A stretch of DNA of 64,000 nt from Azadirachta indica (GCA_022749755.1 CM040441.1:6308890-6372889), one strand, 5' to 3'. Counted from the stretch's first letter, positions 23,827-36,156 are shown. The notes: a model not told the origin generated them from the letters alone. Made by a program: numbers and translations.

Positions 23827-24076
23827 GGAGCAGCATCCGGCAGTAGCATTTACTTTTTTTTTCTTACGAATACTGCAGCTGGTGGAGCAAGGGAACGAGC
23901 CGAGTGATTGCACTGAGAGCGAGTATCGGGCCCCGCCCAGATACGTTTGCAGGCGTGATAATTGTCTCTTCCCCGGGGTATGCGCTAGCGCCCTTGACAG
24001 GCACTCCAGGACCCGCCAACGCCTTTCATAGACAGATATATGATTCGGAGAAAGGACGATGAAGGATTGAAATGGA
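23827..24076. other. Organelle-like DNA to the right junction
   Basis: GC-rich sequence ('gggccccgcccagatacg', 'ccccggggtatgcgctagcg') with no recognised gene. It ends at about 24076, where sequence matching 33310 of copy B resumes. Confidence 0.45.
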
Positions 24077-24384
24077 TTTCTTTCCAATTTGTTCTGTTCT
24101 ATGTTTGTACTTTCTGGTGGACTCAAATTCTTCTGATCAATATTACCAAGTGATTGGTCATAGCCCCTTCTATTTTCACTCAGAGGAGTCACTGGCGTAC
24201 ACAGTATTATATATGTTTTGATATTGATCCCAGTGGGTCAAATACTATTACGAGTATTTCTATTCAATTTTAACCTCAAAACTTATAAAAAGAATGTTTG
24301 GGAAATGCTAATTTTTAATGGGATCCTTTTTGACATGCTTTCAGTGCCACCAACTGAAGAAGAATGTAGGAAGTTGCATAATGA
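24077..24384 (+). pseudogene. Right end of duplicated unit A with TNL 3' scraps
   Basis: Bases 24077-24330 match 33310-33530. Then 'gacatgctttcag' matches 34218-34230, and 'ccaccaactgaagaagaatg' matches 34690-34709, the last part of the TNL C-terminal fragment in copy B. The pieces between have been deleted in copy A. The match stops at about 24384, exactly where the start of unit B (shared with 9306) begins, so the head-to-tail joint of the tandem duplication lies here. Confidence 0.65.
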
Positions 24385-24684
24385 AAATTATATACTACCT
24401 AGTTATTGTGCTTCTGGGAACAATCATTAATTAACTAATATTAGAAAAGATCAAAGAAAATTAAATTTGTTTGAAAGACATAATAAAATGTAACTGAAAT
24501 CATCGCACCCCCAAGAGTTACTCCTTCTCATTTGATTATCACCTTCCTTTGTCTAAGATCACATTTTACTTTCTACTTCCTGAATCGTACGTTTCCCTGT
24601 GATTAGAAAAAGAATTAAGTGTAAAAAGAAAAAGTGAAAGAGTAAAAGAGAGACAGTAATTCATGTATATACCTCTTTCGCAGA

Positions 24685-27600
24685 TTATACTCTTGTATGT
24701 TCAAGAAGGATTTTCCTAACGGATTGTAATTCATGGAGAGCATCGGTTACATTTATACGATCTTGTGGTGAATCCATTGAACACGCAACTCCAATCCTTA
24801 CCAGAGAGATGAGGCATTCCATTTTGTTATTGTTTCTTGTTTGCCTTATCCTATGGCGAGTGGTACCCATCTCTTCATCATCATTTAGAAGAACTGGATC
24901 CACAATGTCCATAACGCGATCAGGCAAGGATGTTCTGGCAAAGTTATGAAGATTTAAGTCTCCTTCAAACATTAGATCTGTGGGTTTTTTTCTTGTCACT
25001 ATTTCTAGCAACAGAATCCCATAACTGTAGACATCTCCATGTGTAGACACTTCACTTCCCAAACCATACTCTGCCATACACACAATTTATATAAATAAGT
25101 TATTAGATTTTTGGAAACCAAAATGATTTACCGTTAAATAATGGAAAATAAGATATCCTAATTTTTTGGTTACCTGGGGCTGTATACCCAGTTGTTCCTC
25201 TTATTCCGACAGAGCTGCTTTTGTTTGGATTTGAGATTTCTGGTTGAAACCTTACTAGCCCGAAATCACCAACATGAGCAGTCATGTCATTGTCCAGAAG
25301 GACATTGCTTGGCTTTAGATAGCAATGAAGAATTGGTTCTTCGCAATGGTGATGGAGATAATCTATTGCAGATGCCACATCAATTCCAATGCTAATTCTC
25401 TGAAGAAGGGAAAGCTTATGAACTTGAACGTCCTCATTCTCTGTTTCTAGAGCCGGATGCAACCACTTCTCAAGACTCCCATTTGGCATATATTCATAAA
25501 CTAGGGCTTTGAAGTCATTACCTTGAAAATCAATACTCGAGCAAGATGTTATGATTTTGACAAGATTTCTGTGACGGATATTTCTTAATGTTTTACATTC
25601 TGCCATGAAACTCTTCAAAGCTCCTCCTCGTTGAAGGTTAATTACTTTGATCGCAACAACGATTCCATCTTGATCAAGGTTTCCCTTATACACTGAGCCA
25701 AAACTGCCCACACCCAGCAAGTTTGTTGAGGAAAACCCATCAGTTGCTTTAAGGAGACTTTCATAAGAAACTTTCAAAAGCGTTTTTTCCGGTGTGGATG
25801 AAGAAGGTTGTTTTTGTTTTTCTCTTCTATTTCTGAGCCAACAGTAAATGATAAGGTAGACCAAGAGTAATCCCGAAAAGGCACCTGCAGTTAAGATTAG
25901 TATTTTTGATACCCGAGAGATCTTTTGCTTGTTGGGGTTGTTGTTGGTGCAATTTGGAAGTCCGAATTCAGCTATGCCCCCACAAAGTCTAGTATTTCCA
26001 GCGATTGATACCCCACTTGTATTTGCAAAAATTCCTTTTGCTGGTACTTGACCCTCCAAACTATTGAAAGATAAATTTAGTTGTTGCAAGGAAAGAGTCT
26101 CCAAGAATTCCGGAATTTGGCCAGACAAATTATTGTGAGAAAGGTCAATATATTGAATACCTCTCAAGGAACTCAGTGATTGAGGAATGGGTCCATGGAA
26201 GAAGTTTCCATTCATATAAAGGACTTTAAGACTAGAACAAAGACCAAGTTCCCTCGGAATTTCACCCGACAAGCTATTATCAGACACATCAATGTGCGAT
26301 GTACCTGTCATGTCACCGATATTTGGAGGTATGGTTCCGACCAAATGATTTTTGTGAAGATCAAATCCAATTGACATGGACGTTAAGTTGAAAATTTCTT
26401 TGGGTATGCTTCCATTGAGTTCATTTTGGGAAATATCCAAGCCTAATAATAGTTTTAGTTTTCCTAGACTAGAAGGTATTGCCCCTGATAATTTGTTATC
26501 AGCAAAGTCAAAATTTTCTAGGGCTGATAGGTTTCCCAAGTAGGAAGGAATTTTCCCCGAGAGCTTGTTTTGATGAAGATACAACATTCTTAAATTCTGA
26601 AACTTTTCCATTTCCTTTGGAATGTTTCCAGTAATTAGGTTATCGCCTATATCTAAAATTTCTAAGTTAACGATATTGCTTATCCCTGAAGGTATGCTTC
26701 CATAAATTTTGTTAGATGCAATGACTAAATTATGAAGTTTAGTGAGATTAACTATTGAATGAGGTAATGCTCCTTTGAATAGGTTTTTACCCATGATAAA
26801 AGTATGCAAGTTGCTACAGTTCACGAAAGAATTAATAAATCTTACATCATCATCTTCGCCACTTCCTAAATTATTTGAGGCTACGCTTAGGATTGAAAGA
26901 TGCTTCATGCCCCCAAAATCAACTGACAGTTTTCCAGAAAAACTATTAAAAGACATGTCAATCCATTCAAGTTTAGAAGAATTTGATAAAGAAATTGGAA
27001 TGGATCCACCAAAGAAGTTTTTTGCAATTTGGAAAAATTGGAGATTAGGAAGAGTAAGGCCTAAACTTGGTGGAAGACTTCCATGAAGTTGATTTTGAGA
27101 TACAACAAAGTCGGTGAGAGAGGAAAAGTTGTATATGGACAGAGGGACTGTGCCGTAAAGATTGTTTGAGGCAAGCCCAAGGAATTCTAACTGTTTCAGT
27201 AGATTCAATGAATCTGGAATATTACCTTCAAGAGCATTGTATGCTAAAGATAATATATTTAGGAAGGTTAGATTCCCAAGAAAAGGTGGAATGTCTCCCG
27301 TCAAATTGTTCTTATGTAAGGATAATCTTTTAAGATTGTGAAGGGAGACAAATTCTGTTGGAATGTTTCCTACCAAATTGTTGCGTCCTAAATTTAAGGC
27401 TGTGAGCCTGGAGCAATAAGACAAATTGGCAGGAATTTTTCCAGCAAGAGAGTTGTTGGACAGATGTAAAACTTCTAACCTGAACAAACGGCCAAATTCA
27501 TGAGGGATTTCGCCTCGGACACTGTTGTTAGCAAGATCCATCTCCCTTAGGAAGCTGAGGTTGCCAAGCTGAGGAGACAATGAACCAACCAAGCCTCTTG

Positions 27601-27862
27601 AACTCAGGTCTAAGATGGTGACTCTTCTGTGTCTGCGGGCGCATGTAATGCCCTCCCATTTACAGAAATGATGAGAATCGTTCCACGAGTTCAGCATTCC
27701 TTCTGGGTCACGACTAATCATTGACTTGAAAGCAAGCAAGGCAACATGATCTCTGTCCCGAAAGGCGTTGGCGGAAGAAGCAAAAATTGCAGCTTGCAAT
27801 AGCGTGATGCAAAAAAGAAAAATGGAAGGAAAGTGAGCCAAGTAGCGAATCCTTGTCCTCAT
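24685..27862 (-). CDS. LRR receptor-like kinase, class XII, predicted pseudokinase (gene 2)
   Basis: Paralogue of gene 1, complete at 1024 residues. Exon 1 is 27862-25174, the GT-AG intron is 103 bp in the same phase-1 position, and exon 2 is 25070-24685. Parts: signal peptide (about 1-33), LRRNT cap (C67, C74), about 21 LRRs, membrane span (about 653-675) and kinase domain. By eye about four fifths of residues match gene 1, with most change in the LRR faces. The P-loop GVGSFGSV (717-724), Lys739 and DFG (866-868) are kept, but the catalytic loop reads HCYLKPSN: Tyr848 replaces the catalytic Asp, a single G-to-T change (TAT for GAT). Phosphotransfer is therefore expected to be lost while the frame stays fully open. 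It may act as a decoy or co-receptor, or be an early-stage pseudogene. TATA box 71 bp upstream. Confidence 0.92.
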
Positions 27863-27932
27863 TTCTTAAACTAAGAAGCAATTAATGTCCTAAAATTTGT
27901 TTTTCTGTATGTTGGGCAGCTAGCCCTTTTAG

Positions 27933-27940
27933 TATATATA
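27933..27940 (-). promoter_or_regulatory. TATA box of RLK gene 2
   Basis: 'TATATATA' on the minus strand, 71 bp before the ATG at 27862, in a context shared with gene 1 ('agtatatatagtagtact'). Confidence 0.6.
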
Positions 27941-27959
27941 GTAGTACTCGTTGAAAAAT

Positions 27960-29184
27960 GTGAGAGGTCTAAATGTTATAGGCATAGTGCAAGTCTAGAT
28001 TTAATTATGAAAACGAGGATTTAACTAATTACTTTATTTAACTTTTTAGTCATTTACGGAACACATGGATTTGGGTATCTTAAGTCTTAACTGTCAAATT
28101 TTACATTCTTTATTTTCTTTTTCTTTCTTGTGAAGAAGAAATATATGGACCCATGTATTTATGGGTGCTTTAATTTCTCTGTCATATTGCTTTCACATTA
28201 TTGACTTATTAGACTTCCACCTATCAAACAATAAATTTTTCGTATTAGAAATTAATTGGACGCGAAAAAAACATAAATTAAATTCGGAAGAATATGAAAT
28301 TAGTTTTTTAAACATAATTCTCTTTTTGTATTAGAAGATTATTTAAAAGATAATATGCTTTAACTATTTTTCCCTCACAGTGTAATTCAATTTCGATCAT
28401 TTAGATATTTAATATATTTTTTAAAACTTGATATTTAAATTAAAAATACAACAAATTTATGCAAAAAAATTTAAGCTATTAATGTGAAAAAATAAAAATC
28501 AATGAGCTGATCTTCCAGAATATATTAAAAAATGAGATTTAGCCTTCAGAAAAAATATTCAATGAACGTACTTTTGAAAAAAAGATGTAAAAAAAATGTC
28601 TGAAAGTTTCAGAAAAACCGTAAAAAAGTTAAGAGGAAAATTATTCTTTGGTATAAAATTATATTTATGTTTTATATATTTTCATGATATAAACTGTGCC
28701 TAAAATATTAATATTTAAAAATTTTTTAATTAATTATACATAATTATTGTATTTAGAATAAATTCATATATAAAACTGTTCGCTCGTGACCCCTTCTTTA
28801 GCTTCTACTGTCAATTCTGTCCATCTTCCCCTATATCTTTCGGATTGCATGAACAATAGGGACCCACGTGTGTGTCTTTTATGGCATTTACTTATATTCT
28901 TCCTTTCACATTACGACTGCATTGTGCTGTCTAGATAATAATTTCTAATTAGAATAAGACTCCATTGGCTCTACAAAATTTCAAATGATTTATAGCTTGA
29001 TTTCTTCTTTTATGTTGCATCAATCCCAACAATGTGGACACATGTTTTAGCAATTCTTTTGAAAATAAATATTATTTTCCAAAATATTATTTCATATATG
29101 GTCACAATAATTTAAAAATTATTTGTTCAATTTTTATTTAATAGTAGTGAAGTGCTAAGAATAAATTGTTTCAATATAGTAGCG
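27960..29184. other. RLK gene 2 upstream region, AT-rich
   Basis: Counterpart of 13400-14700, with much more divergence here than in the block at 30700-31900. No gene seen. Confidence 0.6.
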
Positions 29185-29719
29185 GAGTTTTCTTCTATTT
29201 CCTCAAGATCAACAACTTTCCTAATTATATTACCAATTCACAAATGCAAGAAATTGCAGTTTTACAAATTTTAATCTAACACAAATTAAGAAAAGAATAA
29301 GAAGAAAGAATGAGAAAACAAGTAAAGATTACGTGGTTCAGATATAAAAGTTTAGATCCACGGGTGAAAGAAATCAGCTACAGATTTTATTAGTCATAGA
29401 GAAAAACTAAGGATATACAAGTTAGTCAAGAAAAACTAGTATGGCCCTTTTGAACTACAACTGAAACAAGATAAAACCTTGCAAATTCATAAAACTGAAA
29501 ATAGTACAAAGAAGAATTCTCTCTTGGCACGAGTATTCATCTATATATACTGATTTTTATCTCTAAAAGAATCAATAACTATCTGTCCAAACAAAATTTT
29601 GCAATCAATTTTTTTTCCGGCTAAGTAGTTTTCTCCCAGCTCATTAGCTTCCTTCATGAATTAACCACCTAACTTCTCCAACTAACTTTAATTGATTATA
29701 ATGCACCTAGTTTCACAAT
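29185..29719. mobile_element. ~535-bp copy-B-specific insertion, LTR-like
   Basis: Absent from copy A. It contains 'gattacgtggttcagatata' followed by 'gatccacgggtgaaagaa', a motif of the 'acgtggttc...tccacgg' type that I associate with short plant LTR-type repeats. A ~95-bp stretch ('gtcacaataatttaaaaatt' through 'ttgtttcaatata') occurs on both sides, at 29090-29184 and 29720-29814, so the event also duplicated its flank. That is far longer than an ordinary target-site duplication. No coding potential; family not identified. Confidence 0.45.
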
Positions 29720-30705
29720 ATTATTTCATATGTAGTCACAATAATTTAAAAATTATTTGTTTAATTTTTATTTAATAGTAATGAAGTACTAAGAATAAAT
29801 TGTTTCAATATATATTTAGAGCTCTATATTTTCAATCTACAAATTAATATAGTGAGAAAAGGAACCAATATTTATTTTTAGCATGACTTAATTAATATAT
29901 TAGAGTTAAATAGGTAAATTTTATACCATATTTTACACACAATTGTTTTTTTTGATGAAAATAAATATTGTTAATTACTCCACAAAGTGATTGATGTGGA
30001 AAATGTATAATAGAAATTTCTAAGAAAGTTACAAGAAAATAAGTAGGTAGGAAAGTTTGGCAAGAAGAAGGCTCTAAACATTTACCATCTTATTTTGTGT
30101 TTTCTTTTTGAGATATTTTATTGAATCAAGCTAAGCTTCTGTTTACATCTTTGCAATCTGATTCCAGAATTATAATTGTTATAAAGACAGAAAATTTAAT
30201 TGAATCAACCAGCTGACATAAGTATTTGAAATTACTTTCTTGTCTATAGAGTGTAGAATTTACACACAATCAACAACAGTCAAATGAGAAATTCTTCAAG
30301 TACACTTCATGGAGATAAATTTGCTTTATATTATATTTTTCTCATAAATGAAGTACCAAACATCGTAATTTCCATAACACTTAGGTATGATTTGTATAAT
30401 TATTTAGGTTCGTTTGAGTGATCAGGAGACAGACTTTTCAAATGAGAAGTTATGCCTTCCAGCCTAGCCCTTGTAGCATCAACAAGATTTGTTTCCATTT
30501 CATATGTGATCCCCACGTTATGTAAGGTTATTACTGTTTATTATATTAGAGTATGAATAAATTATTTTCTACGGTGAAAATAAATATCCATTAAATTAGG
30601 TGTAGATGTCTAAGCGATATCAAACTAACTCTAAATTTTCTATAGATTTATTGTATTTATAATATTTAAAAAAAATAAAAATTTGCATTAAAGTGAAATC
30701 AATAT
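29720..30705. other. AT-rich duplicated intergenic DNA (copy B)
   Basis: Bases 29720-30340 match 14600-15250. The copy-A segment 15270-16240 is missing here. No gene seen. Confidence 0.55.
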
Positions 30706-31516
30706 TTGTCAAACAATATTAGTTAATTATTTCATTATCTACTGGAAGTCGTTTCCTAGTGGCTTATTGGTGGACCAAGTGCTTTTGCTTTGCTACATTA
30801 TTGTTGAATTTCTGACAGTTCACATTACTGTATTGCCTTTCTGACTTTGATTTCAAAAATTTCCAGGAAACACGAAAGAAAGAGACAGCAGCAGGAAAGG
30901 TGAAGGAAATTAAAGAGAAAGGAAAAGAGTTAACGAAAGAGAAAACAAATTCTATCCTCTTGCCCAAAGACACGAAAAATTTAGAATTCAATGGACTAAC
31001 CTCTATAATTTAAGTAGAGGGAGAGCAGTTATCCTCCGCGTATAGCTGGAGTAGTTTAGAACATACTCGGACACTTCCAGAACATTTTAAATTTGAATAA
31101 CAGTAATAGAGTGAGAGTCGCATAGCCTCCTCTTATGCACAATGTCCAAAAGATCCATCCCATTAAAAGTCACAAATAATATATACTAATATCATACTTG
31201 TCCAATTAGTTCATAATAGTCTATATTTTAAGTTCACTTTATAAATATTTCATACTTGTCCAGTTAGTTCATGTTAGTATATATTTCAAGTTTACTTTAT
31301 AAATAAGGTGTGCGTATATGCTATATATTTCTCCACAAAAGATTATTTGTTCATTCTTTCAGCCTCCTCTTCTTATTCATTTGTGGACTACATGGATTTC
31401 GGTATCTGACCATCAAAATTTTCATTCTTTACTTTCTTTCCTTTCGCGTAAAGAAAAAACATATGGACCCATGTATTTATGCCTGCTTTTCTCTGTCTTC
31501 CTGCTTTCACATTATT
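30706..31516. other. Highly conserved duplicated non-coding block (copy B)
   Basis: Nearly identical to 16420-17230 at a fixed offset of 14286 bp. See the copy A entry for the overlapping frames; no gene is called. Confidence 0.5.
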
Positions 31517-31521
31517 TAGAT

Positions 31522-31726
31522 ATTAGTATATACAGTAGCACTTGTGGAAAAAAGTGAGAGGTCTAAACTCCAAGGGCATAGTGCAAGTCTAGACTTAATT
31601 ATGAAAAGGAGGACTTGACTAATTCCTTTATTTAACTTTTCCATAGAATTCCTTATCTGTCTTAAGGTGAATGAATTTGGTTGCGTATTCGAGCTGGTTT
31701 CCACCGAAGTCAACAGTGTTTGGCAC
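31522..31726 (-). other. Orphan RLK promoter-like block (copy B)
   Basis: Same structure as the block at 17236-17440, with the TATATACA box at 31527-31534, and more than 99% identical to it by eye. No receptor coding sequence follows it. Confidence 0.55.
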
Positions 31727-33721
31727 TGAAGAATCTAGAAGTCTCAACTTGCTAGGATAAATATCATTCAACGTTTGTAATAGATAGCACTAAAGCTAGT
31801 GTGATATACAGTGATACACTATTGCTATATGTAATAATTAGTACTTTGATTTGGATATTCACAACTTAGGTTTTCGATTGGGTTGTGTAGTTATGTTATG
31901 CTTTGAAAGTAAGATTAGGGGAAAAAATATATGTATTTTAAACTTTAAACTCTTATTCAAAATGGTTTTCCCATTTCTTTAGAACAATTAATTCCAATAC
32001 ATTCTTTTTCTTCTATTTTTTTCATTACATATTTTATATTTACTTATTTTAGTTTGGTGCATCTAGATATTTGATGCTTGAATAACTCAGGTTATTTGGA
32101 AATTAAATCTTATTAAGAGTTTTTATTAAGAAAAGATTTACTAATTGAAAACTTGTAATTTTAGCTCTTGTCAATCAAGAAGATTTTTTTTTTATAAACT
32201 TTCACAATTTGTTCTACGTTTTCGATACCAAATATTTTATTACATTGTTAAACTAACTTGTAATGCATATTTTTCTTTACTTAACTTATTCTTAAAAATA
32301 AGATATACGATCAACTTTTAATATTTTAAGTCAAAATAAACCGAATTTGGCATATTAATAATTTTGCACATCAACTTTAATATTTCGATGCTGAAAATAT
32401 GTGCTTAACATTTATACTCTAGCAATTTTTATTTTAGTATTTTTTTAAAAAGAAGTAGTTATTGTTTGACTAATAATTATTAAAAGTACTTATAATATAT
32501 TTTTTGACTTAATTTAGCGTTTAAATTTGTAATTAAGAAAATATTTTGATATTAACAAATTATTAAAATGGACATTATAACTTTTTTAAAAATTAATAAT
32601 TAATATTTATATATTGGTATTTTTTTTAATAAAAATAAATATTTTAAAAATAAAAATAAAAAATTTATAAAATAAGTTGCCCTTACATATATTTTTAAAT
32701 TAACTGCTATATAGAATCCAATGGAGACATAATAAATGTCCATGTATTAGTCATATTTTTATATTTAATATGTTTAATAATAATAAATATAATGAAAATA
32801 AAATAATTATTTAGTAACAATAATATTTTGATATATAATTATTTCTAAAAATAATTACTATTTAAGAAATCGAATGAATAAATTTGTTATAAAAATAACA
32901 TTACATTAATAATTAGAAAATAAAATAATCTATTACAAAAAAAATATAATAAAATAGGATAAGAATTGAAATTTTTATAATTAGTTGGAGGCATGTTGGG
33001 AATCATAAAATTTCAGTTAAATTTGTTTAGAATTTTCAAACTTTATTGAAAACATTTTACAAATTACAATATTTTACTAAAATTGTAGTGTTAACCAGTT
33101 AAACACTTGAAATACTAATTTTATAAAAACATCTCATTTAGTGCTAATTCAAAAATTATTCTACGTGTTAATTTTATTTAGATAAATATTTTTTTTATGA
33201 AATTATCAAATACATTAATTAGCACTTATAAAATCTTAATTAGCACTACTAAATGGACCCTCAGAATTATTGCTATTTACTCTTGGTTGACTCTTCATAT
33301 TGATGTAAGTTATTTTCCAATATCTTCTGTTCTAAGTTTGTACTTTCTATTGGACTCAAATTCTTCGAATCAATATTACCAAGTGATTGGTCATTGCCCC
33401 TTCTATTTTCACTTAGAGGAATCACCAGCATATGCAGTATTATATATGTTACGAGTATTTCTATTCAATTTTAACTTCAAAACCTTTAAGGAAAAATGTT
33501 TGGGAAATGCTAATTTTAAATGGGATCCATTTTTTTAATTAATATTTTGACCTATTATATTTATATCAAATAATTGAGGGACTTCAAATGAAGCCCCTAC
33601 ATCCTCAATTCGAAATATATTTCACTCGTACTTTTGTCAATTTTGAGATAATAACAAAAATAAGTCCTTAAATATATTCATAAGTTCATAAATAAAAATA
33701 TAATTTCTTAATAATATATCA
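31727..33721. other. AT-rich duplicated intergenic DNA (copy B), with empty insertion site
   Basis: Matches 17441-18978 and then, across about 33308-33316, 24077-24330 without interruption. It is therefore the unoccupied version of the organelle insertion site. Bases 33540-33721 are AT-rich and unique to copy B. No gene. Confidence 0.6.
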
Positions 33722-34868
33722 CTGTGATGTGAAAGAAATACCGCAGGATATTGGCTGTCTGTTTTCGTTGGAGTTTTTAAATCTAGAGGGAAATAACTTC
33801 GAAAGTTTGCCTACAAGCATCAAGCAACAGTCTAAGCTGTATAATTTAATCTTGAATAATTGCGAAATGCTTCAATGGTTACCAGAGCTTCCAGTAGATC
33901 TACATTGTGTAGAAGCAATGAATTGCAAGCGGCTTCAGTCTTTACCAGGGCTTCCATCATATCTGGATGAACTAGATGTATATATCCATACTGGATAAAT
34001 TATTCAAACAACGTGACAAGGGCTTCGGAGAAAATTCATTTATTGCATTAAATTAAATGAAATGGCAGATTCACAACTGAGGATTCAACATATGCCAACT
34101 GCATCTCTGAGAAAATCGTATGATGGGGTACGTAATTCTCTTTCTCTATATATCTTTCTTCTTATGATATCATATCCTTATTCCTGATTTTTAAATTACA
34201 GGTAAATATTGATTTTCGACATGCTTTCAGTATTTATTTACCTGAAAGTAGAATTCCTGAGTGGTTCAGCAATCAAAGTTTAGGTTCTTCAATAACTATT
34301 CAGTTGCCAGAGCTTTGCTGTAACAGAAGCTTCATTGGATTTGCTCTTTGTGTTGTTACTTCATTTGAAGATGTTTTTAACCCAGCTGATTGTTTTGAGG
34401 GAGTCAGATGTAGATACAGTTTTGAAACCAAGAAAGTTGGTTGGACATGCTGGTTAGGACACGATCCTGCGCCTGAAGAAGTTGAGAACTACAAAATTTA
34501 TGACCCGAATCCTGTCTGGCTTGGATTTGATCCTTGTTAACCTGATTTAGACCGCCATACATCTTTGTCATTTGATTTCTTCTCTCAAGACGGAACGAGA
34601 ATAAATGTGAAATGTTGCGGGGTGTGTCCACTGTCCAGCATATGCACATCCCATTGAGACAAAACCCAACAAATTTACTGTAAGTATGGCGCCACCAACT
34701 GAAGAAGAATGTAAGAAGTTGCATAATGAATCCCATGATGAGGCCAGCACAACCGCAACTACTATTGGAAGATCTGACGAGGAGGAAATCAAGGCACCTC
34801 AGCAACAGAGCTCCTTTCTTTCTCAAATATTTCATTGTGTTGATAGTTACCCCAGTTGCTTTAAATGA
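33722..34868 (+). pseudogene. 3' end of a TIR-NBS-LRR gene (last LRRs and C-JID domain)
   Basis: The first part (33729-33998) reads as terminal leucine-rich repeats of a TNL immune receptor: 'IGCLFSLEFLNLEGNNFESL', 'LPELPVDLHCVEAMNCKRLQ' and 'LPGLPSYLDELD'. After a frame break and a probable intron (donor near 34127, acceptor near 34200) comes the C-terminal jelly-roll/Ig-like domain of TNLs: 'PESRIPEWFSNQSLGSSITI' and 'GFALCVV'. A further shift near 34640 leads into a tail ending at 34868. The TIR, NB-ARC and most LRRs are missing. In its family this domain helps recognise pathogen effectors. On the plus strand, so it is not the missing end of the minus-strand TNL pseudogene at 44691-46972. 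Confidence 0.8.
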
Positions 34869-35059
34869 ATTTTTAAACATCAATACGTGAACTCACGCGC
34901 CATTGAAGCATAAATATGACATTTTGCAAATTTACAACATTAAATTCCTCATTTATATACCTGCCATTAGAAGAATTTCTTCCTTCACTGTGAATAAACA
35001 AATTTACAACATTATATTTCTAAATTTATATTGATACTAAAATTTATAATTTCAATATC
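34869..35059. other. Short AT-rich flank of the Tat-type element
   Basis: No gene. It contains the left ATATC pentamer at 35055-35059 directly before the retrotransposon. Confidence 0.5.
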
Positions 35060-35638
35060 CCACAGTAAAGATTGAATTCTTCACGCTTCTTCACTTAAAA
35101 GAAAAAATCGCTTTATTACTTATTGCTTATTTTAGAAAGTTCGTGAATCCATTTACATATAGAGGATACCAAATATATAATCTCTAACATCCCTATTCTA
35201 GTTACATTAGGAGTTCTAATAAAATCTCAAGTGTATTTTGCATAATCCTAACTTGCTTTAAATTAAGACTTCCAGCTCCAGTTCTCCTCTTCTCATAAAT
35301 ATTTCCTTCAAGTGACAATCTTACTAACTGATTACAATCACTTATGTGATGCTTGATCAGAATTCTTCATAAGTTAATTTGAATAGAACTTATTGGAACT
35401 GCCCAATCATCAAACTAGTTCGCACGAAGCCCATCTGCTCTATCTGCAAAAGGCCACTTACCATAATGGCCTCTTAAGCTTGCCGCGTCGACTGAATTTT
35501 TCTAATCAGACATGGTTTCACTAGGATCCTATTCGGCCAAACTAAACAAATATATGGTCCTTTTGGCGTGTAGCGCATTAACCCCTCATGCCTCAAGCCA
35601 TTCCTCTGAATATCAAGGCCCCCCAGTTTTCAGTGAAA
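35060..35638 (-). repeat. Element A 3' LTR (with polypurine tract)
   Basis: Direct repeat of 44154-44690, sharing blocks such as 'ctattctagttacattagga', 'ggccaaactaaacaaatata' and 'attaacccctca'. Its upstream end on the minus strand carries the tract 'actggggggcc' (about 35618-35628) before the LTR proper. Confidence 0.8.
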
Positions 35639-36156
35639 TTAACATTTTCACTGGAAACTCCAATCATAGGTTTGAAACAATACCGATATACTTATAGGTA
35701 ATTTGCAGGCTTTATCTTGAGCACCTGTCGAGCTAGACAAAACACTTAGCTGAATAGGACCTACAAGGCTTTCTAAACAGCCGTACCTACTACTTTTTTT
35801 AGCAGTAAGCCCCTGCCATTGACAAGAATTAATCTTCAATTGTTAGCTGAATACTGAATATAGTAGTGACACTTGAGGTTCAAATGAAGCAACGGTGGTG
35901 CGAGATATGCTTGCCTGATGTTTTGAATTTCGCGCTAATAATTAACATGCATAAATGCTACAACTGTTACTTCATCTTTCCCATTTTTGACCACGTGTAG
36001 GGAGGAATGAACCTTGAACAAACCAATATAGGAGACTAAAAAACTCTCCAAAATCTTATAGATAGGGTCTCTCAATAGTCTGATCAATGTACATCCTCAA
36101 ATCCAATATCTAAGCTGAGTAGCCACAAATTGATACCTTGGAAAAACATATCTAAA

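Larger units (their letters stand above)
18979..24076. other. Mosaic organelle-DNA insertion (plastid plus probable mitochondrial)
   Basis: A ~5.1-kb block with visibly higher GC than its surroundings that interrupts duplicated unit A. Copy B has the uninterrupted site at about 33308-33316, so both edges are defined: 'gtattgacgtaa' on the left, 'tttccaat...tctgttcta' on the right, with only a few bases of the target lost. Inside are plastid fragments of about 35-460 bp from distant plastid loci, in mixed orientation: psaB, ycf2, ycf2, rpoC2, matK, petA, rps7, rrn23 and trnW. Several abut directly. The spacers are unrecognised but look like plant mitochondrial intergenic DNA. A likely origin is a mitochondrial segment already carrying plastid pieces, transferred to the nucleus; assembly from many fragments at one nuclear break is the alternative. 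Confidence 0.9.

Noticed and set aside
34404..34883. A 159-codon minus-strand ORF
   Set aside because: Antisense to the TNL C-terminal domain, which has clear protein similarity on the plus strand.
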